A stretch of DNA of 64,000 bases from assembly GCF_963678635.1 (NCBI RefSeq), contig NC_087067.1:3069372-3133371 (forward strand), read 5' to 3'. Below, piece after piece: positions 56,831 through 64,000 of this stretch. Source of the stretch: Symsagittifera roscoffensis (taxonomy: Eukaryota > Xenacoelomorpha > Acoela > Convolutidae). The position numbers and the translations under genes were made by a program. The notes below the pieces were generated by a model. That model was given only the letters and a program-made list of their open reading frames with translations, had not been told where the DNA came from and did not search any database. The first letter of the stretch is position 1; each line of letters starts with the position of its first letter.

Positions 56831-58557
56831 CTAGATAAACCAAAATAAAGTTTATGCTGATTTCAATCCAACGAAAAAACTATGTGCAAATGTGTTTCAC
56901 AAACGAATAGTTTCAAAAATATTTTAAACTGAAAATGATTTGCGTGTTTTTCTACTGAAGTATTTTTTATTAGTACAGTCGTTGATTTGATAATGTTTTA
57001 AAAAGTATTAAACTGAAAAAGCATTAAACTGTATTAAACTGTTTAAGTTTATTAAACTTTAATGAACATAGCCAACTGACAGTTGGAAATGAGTAACGCA
57101 AAGAAACAGAAAATTTGAAAAAACTTCAAACTGCTAATTTTGAAGAAAAATTATATGCTCTTAAATCTCTTTGAATTTCTCGAAAAGTTTTCTTATAACC
57201 TTTTTAGATAAAATTTGAGAAAAATGGATTGATAGGTAAAATTTCTCTGTGATATCTGATAATTAACTTTTAATTTCGAAATTAGAAGTCGATCACGTTT
57301 TTCGTGACCTGTACACTTTTGATGTTCGATAGTGAAATTCGCCTTCCTTTTAACAAAAGAAATGAAGTGAACTTAAACGAAATCAAAAGTCAAACAACAA
57401 AAATCAAAGTTGAACGTGAACAAATTTAAAAAAACACAAAAAAAATCACAAGACCTATATAAAAATACTCACAACATTCATTACTCCTAATTGAGAAAAT
57501 CTTTTTTACTTGAGGCCTTTCATCCTTTTTGGAAAGAAGAACTTCCGAGTTTTTACAGAAACCTCTGTAGTGTTTCTGTTATTATCTCATCAATGTCAAT
57601 TATTTGCGTCAAAATTGGTCTTTTCACTGGTCAAACCCCTCATAGGCGTAGGACCAGTTGAACGAAAACAAAAATCAGGCAGTCAAATTTCAGTTTTTCG
57701 TTTTTTGGAAAGAAAACATGAAAATCTGAAAGAAAGTAAACATCTACGGGACTTAAAATTAATAATACCCGAATAAAAAAAAGCAGAAATATGAAACATT
57801 TTCAAATTGTCACTGACCGCCGGCGATTTGGAACCAGTTTTTTATTTCAAAGTTTTCCTTATAACAGAAGCAATTCTTTGCTTTACATATTTCCTTTTTA
57901 TTGAACGGCAATTGATTCATTTTAACAATTGGCTTTAATAAACTGTTCTAATTCTGCATACCTATGTACAATTACTGTACATAAACTTAAAAGACTAAAA
58001 CTATTAAAAGGAAGTATGTGAATTAAGAACGTTAAAAGGACAACTGAGATTTGTCTCATATCGACCAATGGTCGTAACTAAATTGGTTAACAGGTATTAA
58101 TTAAATACCGAAGGTCATTTAAGACACTAAAACAAAATCACAACATTTCTCACCGAGAAAAAAAATAAAACTGCATACTAACTACATAACTCTATATACA
58201 CCCTTTTTCCCCCTTCGAGAATGGACAAGATTTTACAAACTGCACCATGAAGATAAATATACAGAAGCAAAATAGAATCCACAATTGAGAGAGAATGTAC
58301 AATGTACAGGGTGAATATACAGAATTACAAATTTACAAAGTACAGCAACTAACTAAATTAAAACTAATCCACAACATGTACATTAACATGTACAATTGTA
58401 TCTACAGGTAAAAATTAAAATCAGAAGGTAAGGTATGGGTCAAGCTGGTATTTTGCTTATTTTATTTAATACGTGAGTTAATTAAATTGGTTGTCAAAAT
58501 CATCCAGTTTAGCCCTCATTTCCGAATCGATAGTCGAGGAAATCTCGCTACAGCTGT
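56831..58557. other. Last ATP9 intron, distal part
   Basis: AT-rich. At 57,640-57,700 GGCGTAGGACCAGTTGAACG and CAAAAATCAGGCAGTCAAAT resemble one arm of the inverted-repeat element at 60,278-60,604. The 88-codon plus-strand frame at 57,510-57,776 overlaps that fragment and is not called. Confidence 0.45.
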
Positions 58558-60264
58558 CTACCTCGTGCGGGGAGTCCTTCGTGAATTGGTAAGCTGGGTG
58601 TGAGCCCGAGGACTTTCGTAGAAAAGGGTCTTCGTAGGTGAAATAACTGGTCTGACCGGCGGGAGAGAATTCTTTGATGACCAGGTTAACGTCGTTTCCG
58701 CAACAAGAGTTTGTCGGGGAGGGGCCTCCGATAGTGGTGTCAAAAAATCAGACGGTGATGAGACCGTGAAAGTTGCCCTGGGAATGCCGGGTGGAGAGGT
58801 GAATACTGAAGGTGACGCCCCTGTGTCATCTTTTTTTAAGACCACGTCGATAAAGCGGCGATTTCCGTAAAACTGCGGGGGACTCACATTTCTGCGTGAT
58901 CTGGAATGTCGAAGATTTATCGTCGCGCTGACCGTAGGCTCCGGAGTACTGTCTAACAGTATGGGGTTGTCTTGCGACCCTTCTGCTTCGGTTGAGTCGG
59001 GAATGTTAACGATCTCCCGGAGGTCGGTGTTCGCTGGCCTTTCTGAGCTCGGGTGTGGGGAATCGACGGTACCTGTAACACTTAAGCCCTGGTTAGATTC
59101 GGAATGATGGCTCTGAGGTATATTATTATTGGTCAAATCGTCGAAGTAATTATCGATTATCCCGTCCCACGAGTCTAGGTTTAAGGAAGATGAGGAACCT
59201 GAAGAGATTCGAGAAGAGTATTGAGTGGCCACGCTCACGGTCGGTGCACTAGTTCCTGCTCTGATGTTGAACGCTCTTGAGGTGCCTTGTCCCGAATGCC
59301 CAGAGGGTGTCGATACTGCTTTCTTCGGTGGTGAGAGTTTCCTTTTTCCAGCTAAACTCGATTGAGTATGAAGTTTATGCCCGGTGGGTGTCTGATTCAC
59401 TATTATTTTTTTTGAGCCCCGGGAGTATTTTTCCTTTGATAGCCAGATCCGATTTGCGTAAAACGTGACGGTTGCCAAGGGTTATGGTGTGTTCTGAAGA
59501 GTCAATGATATCCTTCTTAACTAGATTAAAATATGGATCCCTATTTTACCTGTTGGACACCTTTCTATATAAGTTACCTCTCATGACTGCTTTTCTTTTT
59601 GCAAGAGGTTCTGAAGCTTGTTTATTGTCGTCCGGGTTTGTATTTGGAGTGACTGTCCTAGATAGTGGCAGGTTGTCTTCAGGGTCTGACATGCTGTCCT
59701 TTTCCTCGTCCAGATGACCATCTTCTGCCCCGTCGTGGAGTTCCCAGTTAGTGGCCCGATCTTTGGACATGATAGCTTTCCCTTTATCTAAATGATCAAT
59801 ATCGGACATAAGGTTTTTCCACCTAGTGTTTGCTACTCTATTAAAATGTTTTTCAAAAGGGGTACAGCCGATCGTGGATTGCTTCGAGATTCTCAAATTC
59901 CAAATAATTTTTTCGATCGACTCGATTAGTGACGGTTTGGGTAATTCGAAAGACATTGCCATTAGTTTCGATTTAATTGTGTACACTAATCTTTCCACTA
60001 GCCCATTGGATCTGTGGTCGCCGACTGTGCAGTAAATAATTTTCATGTTAAATTTTTCACAGAAGTTTTTGAAATCATGGGATAAGAAGCACGACCCATG
60101 GTCGACTCTGATTTTCTTGGGAACCCGTGAAGATGACAGTAATCGTTTAAAAAGGAAATTACATTTCTCGTAGAAGTGTTGTTAACAATCTTGGCCGAAG
60201 GGAACTTTGTATAACGGTCAATGCAGAGAAGGATGTATTTATTGTTACCCCAGAACGCGTCCAA
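58558..60264 (-). pseudogene. Ty3/Gypsy integrase remnant
   Basis: On the minus strand: MDAFWGNNKYILLCIDRYTK (first catalytic Asp), after a one-base shift near 60,112-60,115 RVDHGSCFLSHDF (second Asp), then GDHRSNGLVERL (catalytic Glu): the D,D-35-E integrase core. The frame 60,046-59,546 continues through WNLRISKQSTIGCTPFEKHF. DPYFNLVKKDIIDSSEHTI and HVLRKSDLAIKGK follow in another frame. Then a 300-residue Ser/Thr/Pro-rich tail runs to 58,558. Integrase inserts element cDNA into the host genome. At least two frameshifts (one in an A-run near 59,405) make it inactive. Confidence 0.8.
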
Positions 60265-60277
60265 CGGTCCCGCTCTT

Positions 60278-60604
60278 TGACTGTTTTTGGTTTCGGTCTT
60301 TCGCGCATGAGTCTTTCGCCCATTCGGTCATGAGCCCATGAGAATAGCTCCCTTTATCAACTCTAAAACTCTAATCTATTCCCAGGTAATTTCTAAGTTT
60401 CTCAATAAAATTGGATTTCCGATCTCCTCTGGAACAATTGAGACCGGCACCAGCATTCCATTGCTAAAAAATAATTCTAGTTGCTATTCGACGGCTCATG
60501 AGTAACACCGTACAATATCGTTACAGATGCAGGGGGCTATTCTTATGGGCGAAAGACCAAATGGGCGTAGGACCGAAAGCAAAAACAGTCGAAAGTCAAT
60601 TATT
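60278..60604. mobile_element. Inverted-repeat element, TTTCGGTC arms
   Basis: The left arm GACTGTTTTTGGTTTCGGTC, then TTTCGCCCATTCGGTC and CATGAGAATAGC, is inverted at the right: GCTATTCTTATGGGCGAAAG, GACCAAATGGGCG, GGACCGAAAGCAAAAACAGTC. Arms of about 70 bp; the left one has a 14-base internal repeat (GCATGAGTCTTTCG). No coding capacity. Confidence 0.7.
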
Positions 60605-61041
60605 AAATTGAATCAATTGCCGTTCTATTAAAAGGAGTTGAATGAAGCAATATGGCAATATGTTGCTGTTTTTTTTAACAAAACCCTTCAAATCTAAAAT
60701 TTGTTTCAATTTGCCGGCAAATTGAGGTTTTAAACACAGCGTTGGCGCGGGTCTTAATTATGCGGTTCCAGAAGAAATCGGAATACCATTTGATTAAATT
60801 CTGGGAAACTATCGGAATAGATCGGATAATTTGTTGCTGAGATATTTGCAGAGACGTTTGAAAACGGAGCATTTGGTTCAATGACGTTCGATCACGCTTA
60901 TAAGACTGGGTTATAATTTGTACAAAAACCTTAAATTTGTCTGATCCTAAGCCTGAAAACAGTTCATAATACGATAATTGTGAGTAATGCTCATGTGAAA
61001 ACAGGTGAACAAATTTTAGAGTGTATGATTGTTATACTAAC
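60605..61041. other. ATP9 intron, proximal part
   Basis: No gene seen. A minus-strand frame at 60,675-60,881 lacks any domain. Confidence 0.5.
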
Positions 61042-61245
61042 TGAAAGTGCCAGTGTCGACGAACACAGTGGCAGTGTAGCAGCCGACACTGATGAGGAGG
61101 GCGATTGCATGCACCCACACCCATGTCTCTATGGTCAGACAGACCATGATCCACTCTGTGAGCACGAGGCCGGTGAAGGAGATGGGAACAACGTGGAGGA
61201 ACTTGTCATTGAACAGAAGAAGGGCGCCAAACATCAGCACAGAGG
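61042..61245 (-). CDS. ATP9: ATP9-type flippase, penultimate exon
   Basis: SVLMFGALLLFNDKFLHVV, ISFTGLVLTEWIMVCLTIET, WVWVHAIALLISVGCYTATV: two membrane helices in the C-terminal bundle of P4-ATPases, with GALLLF, ISFT.L.LTE and LTI.TW as in ATP9 proteins. Acceptor TATTTTTAG (61,246-61,247) and donor TTTCA|GTTAGT (61,041). Phases 1 in and 1 out agree with both neighbours. Confidence 0.9.
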
Positions 61246-61759
61246 CTAAAAATAAATTTCATCAAAAATGTCAATCATTACCAAAGTTTTCATAAAGTTA
61301 AGTACGTAAACCACTATCTAGTGTTTAGTTTGAGTTTTCTGGTATGATTTTTAAAATTGTGATTATAGGAAGTCTTTTCCCGAAGGCATACAAGAAGTTT
61401 TAATGTAATCCGAGTTAAAATTTCCCAAATTTTGTTGATCAAAAAATGTCCCAAAAAATGCTATAATTAATAAAGTCAACCATTCATTTCCACACTCTCT
61501 CGCATCATTACGCTACTGAAAATATATAACTAATAATTGTTATAAAACCGCATTTATAACCATTAAACTTCAGCCTGATAGATAGTCATGAGAACTTCTG
61601 GTCCATTCCGAACTTCTCTAAGTGGAAAAACTGATTTGTTTTCTTAATTTCCAAGCTCCAATTTTCATCGGTGTTGACCAAAACTCAAAAAAAACTCAAA
61701 AAAGTACAAGTTTTTTTTTGAAAAAAAAAAAACAAAAAATAGGAAATTGAGATGTTGAC
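61246..61759. other. ATP9 intron
   Basis: AT-rich, no repeat family recognised. Confidence 0.6.
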
Positions 61760-61926
61760 CTTGGTAGATGGAGACCATGACCCAGATGAGGAATGTCTTG
61801 AGGGTCAGATATCTGCCCTTCAGGAGGTCCTTGTAGAGCTCGGGGTACATCAGGGCCACTTCCGGCCTCACGTCCTTGTCGAACACGAGGGAGAACACCG
61901 GCAACACAGTGAACAAGGTCGCGTAG
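61760..61926 (-). CDS. ATP9: ATP9-type flippase exon ([13 protein letters not shown] motifs)
   Basis: [63 protein letters not shown] and [11 protein letters not shown]...KTFLIW are diagnostic of ATP9 (class 2 P4-ATPases) and set it apart from other flippases. Acceptor TTTCCAG (61,927-61,928), donor CAAG|GTCAAC (61,759). 167 bases, phase 2 in, phase 1 out. Confidence 0.92.
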
Positions 61927-62421
61927 CTGGAAATTTCAAAATTGATCTTCGAAAAGTCAAAAAATGATAGGCGACAAGAGCAGCCGGTTGAAGAGCAGCG
62001 CTGTCTTTTTTCCAAGGTTGCGTAGCTGAAAATTGGAATCGAACCAAAGATTTTATTACAACCAGTTGCAAAATTTCGATAAATGATAAAAAAGTAGAAA
62101 AATGAACATTTTCCATTAAAAGTATCATATTTCTTTTGACTAAGTATACAAAAACTTTAGTATTTTGTTGGTGGAAGATTGAGAAGAGAAAATTGTGTAT
62201 CCGGAGAATTAGAAAAAAAAATTGCAGACAGTAGGAAAAAGTTTTTGGAAACATTTTAACTTGGCTATTTTTTTTTGGTCAGCTGAGCTGTAAAAAAAAG
62301 ATACAAGAAAAAATGAAAGCGAGCACTCCTGTCAAAAAAAATTGAAAGTATGCCATGTTTTGGAACCGTATGGCTTTTAATGAAGTATTCTTCAACTAAT
62401 CACTGAAACTTGTGTGCTTAC
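61927..62421. other. ATP9 intron
   Basis: AT-rich, no gene or repeat recognised. The minus-strand frame at 61,868-62,254 is read-through of the exon region in another frame. Confidence 0.6.
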
Positions 62422-62597
62422 CCGACCACGAGGAATCCATGGTACAAGGAGACAGCAGAGAAGAAGAAACAGGCAGAGAAGATTGCCTGCATGAAGGATA
62501 TTATGAGACCCCTGTGCATCACGAACTGCGCCAGAGCAGCACTCCTCTTGTAGCAGTTCCTCCCGTGCACCAGAAATAACCGACCCACGTGACGAAA
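62422..62597 (-). CDS. ATP9: ATP9-type flippase exon ([17 protein letters not shown])
   Basis: [59 protein letters not shown]. This is the end of the cytosolic P domain passing into a membrane helix: L.VHGR..Y.R......F... is common to P4-ATPases, and [15 protein letters not shown] is the ATP9 form. ATP9 proteins work at the trans-Golgi and endosomes. Exons for the actuator, phosphorylation (DKTGT) and nucleotide-binding parts must lie beyond the right edge of the window. Acceptor CTCTTTAG (62,598-62,599), donor GG|GTAAGC (62,421). Confidence 0.92.
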
Positions 62598-62764
62598 CTA
62601 AAGAGAGAATTGGAGTTTAATTTACAGTTGAATTCTCAAACCAAAACCGCCAGACGTGAGAAACTGAATTCTCGCGGAGAACCCTGGATTATGTATATTT
62701 ACAGCAATATCTCAAAAAAAAACATTAAACGAGTCGTAAAATAGTCAACACAGTAATGTGACGA

Positions 62765-62960
62765 GCCCCCCCCCCATCTTCAATTATGGTTGCTAATTTT
62801 TCCCAAAGGTTCCCCCTTTGCTATAATTTTACAACCATTTTTGGCAGGCCATCCTCAAAATTTTTCTAAAGGCGTCTTTGGCGCCAATAGAACTGAGTTT
62901 GAGGTGGGAGCACGCACCAAAAAAACGCAATTTTTGTGCGATTTTAAAAACAAGTGCTCA
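62765..62960 (-). mobile_element. M1 MITE fragment, inverted
   Basis: A C-run, then GGTTCCCCCTTTG, TTTCTAAAGGCGTCTTTGGC and GAGCACGCACCAAAAAAACGC, in M1 order but diverged; it fuses into the minisatellite. Confidence 0.5.
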
Positions 62961-62999
62961 AAATGTCATTCTCAGCCTGATTTTTTGCATACAACCAAG

Positions 63000-63550
63000 G
63001 TCGAGTTGCTCATTTTATGTTTCGACCGTGCTCGACCAAACCAAATGTTCTTGGCCGTGCTCGATTCAAGAAATATATATTTTGACCGTGCTCGACCAAA
63101 TTTGGGTATTTTTCGACTTTTAAACAATAAAAGTTATCCAAATTTAAACGTTATAACTATTCTTTTCGGGTAACATTTCATGATGCCTTTTTTATCCGAA
63201 TGAAGTTATTTGAGTTATTTGCAATTTAAGTGCTTTGTAGAGATTAACTGTTTTTGAGCTATTTTTATACATCTTTTGGAATATTCGTTTGCAATTGGTT
63301 TTTTTTGACCGTGCTCGAGGTATGTTTTGACCGTGCTTGATGTATGTTTCGACCGTGTTCGATGATTGTTTCGACCGCGCTCGAAGTATAATTCGACCGT
63401 GCTTGAGAAATGTTTCGACCGTGCTCGAGGTACGTTTCAAACTTGTGCTCGGCCTTACCCCCTGTCTCGACTATTCTAGTTTGGTCGAGCACTGACATAT
63501 GCGCTATTTTGAAATTCGAAACATAAAAAGAGCACCTCGACCCAGGAAAA
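63000..63550. repeat. GACCGTGCTCGA minisatellite plus tail, second array
   Basis: About nine units of TTTCGACCGTGCTCGA-type repeats in two runs (63,007-63,110 and 63,305-63,435), interrupted by AT-rich DNA. Then the same tail as at the window start: CCCCTGTCTCGACTATT, TTGGTCGAGC, AAAGAGCACCTCGACCC. Confidence 0.8.
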
Positions 63551-63554
63551 AGGG

Positions 63555-63640
63555 TCCGTTTAGTATTTTTGGAGAGGTCGGAAAATCAAATTGGTCGACC
63601 TAAAAAAGTTCGACAAAATTTTTCATTTTTTTTAAACCGC
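63555..63640 (-). mobile_element. M1-like fragment after the minisatellite
   Basis: AAATCAAATTGGTCGACC, TAAAAAAGTTCGACAAAATT is the reverse complement of the GTCGACC block of M1. Confidence 0.45.
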
Positions 63641-64000
63641 AAGCCTAGAAAAATTTCTGTTTGTTTCTGTCAGTTCTTACAGTAGATATGTTCCAGGGTT
63701 CTGCAACCGAATCAAATTTTGATTCTGCATCCTGACGGGAGTTATTCAGTATAGGTCATACAGATCTGAGACTGAAAAGTATAACTTTCAAACCCCTTGA
63801 TTGAATAACAGTTAATATAAGCTCATAACTTCTGCTCTTACAATTGGTATGTTTTCGTATTATCGAGTCTTTTTTGCTATACGGCCCAAAACTGATCTTT
63901 TGCAAAGTTTCATCATTTAACCATAATGCTGGAATCTAATTGGCTGAAATTAGTTTCAGTGAAAGTAAGTCTGTATATTCAATAAAAATAGAAGCTCCCC
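63641..64000. other. No gene seen
   Basis: No ATP9 exon or other domain recognised up to the window edge. Confidence 0.5.

Noticed and set aside
57510-57776. 88-codon plus-strand frame
   Set aside because: Half of it lies in a fragment of the 60,278-60,604 element; no homology recognised.
63192-63498. Minus-strand frames with ARSK..SSTVET repeats
   Set aside because: They translate the minisatellite; the reading is open only because the unit lacks stops.

Overview
The window looks like intron-rich, AT-rich nuclear DNA of an invertebrate animal. The reasons are spliced genes with GT/AG boundaries and animal-type products (a Golgi sialyltransferase, a secreted PAN/C-type-lectin protein, a P4-ATPase of the ATP9 type) set in a sea of DNA transposons, non-autonomous inverted-repeat elements, a CR1/Jockey-like LINE and Ty3/Gypsy elements. 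Nothing bacterial (operons, ribosome binding sites, CRISPR) is present. The species cannot be named from the sequence.

Layout. 1-310: minisatellite with a conserved tail, seen again at 63.0-63.6 kb. 2.2-5.8 kb, minus strand: a five-block GT29 sialyltransferase gene, ST6Gal-like, with all sialylmotifs visible but a frame conflict between its first two blocks. Its introns are loaded with one hAT-like MITE family. 6.6-7.5 kb: an inverted-repeat element with a nested MITE. 8.7-12.4 kb: a tandem array of about 1.4-kb units. 10.93-28.51 kb: a head-to-tail duplication of about 8.79 kb, each copy carrying a dead FLYWCH/MULE transposase. 29.1-35.6 kb, minus strand: a PAN plus multi-CTLD gene. Its first exon is certain and five short downstream exons are proposed, all in phase 0; a decayed LINE sits antisense in the first intron. 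37-44 kb: repeats, including an LTR retrotransposon (38,898-42,673) with a 5-bp target duplication, an internal deletion and a 350-bp internal duplication. 45.3-46.4 kb: an element filled with ATCGATTTAAAT palindromes. 46.6-52 kb: hAT-like MITEs and a tandem set of the most abundant repeat, called R1 here. 56.7-62.6 kb, minus strand: the last four coding exons of an ATP9-type phospholipid flippase, with a Gypsy integrase remnant and another inverted-repeat element in its last intron.

How parts relate. The three host genes are unrelated in function (glycan sialylation, extracellular carbohydrate or protein binding, lipid flipping) and share only orientation. The strongest structural signals come from mobile DNA. 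Several non-autonomous families show 8-bp target-site duplications. R1 combines an asymmetric inverted repeat with a 3' hairpin, like Helentron-derived elements. Two elements share CCCGCACT-type ends but hold different amplified palindromic motifs. All calls come from reading the sequence; no database search was run.
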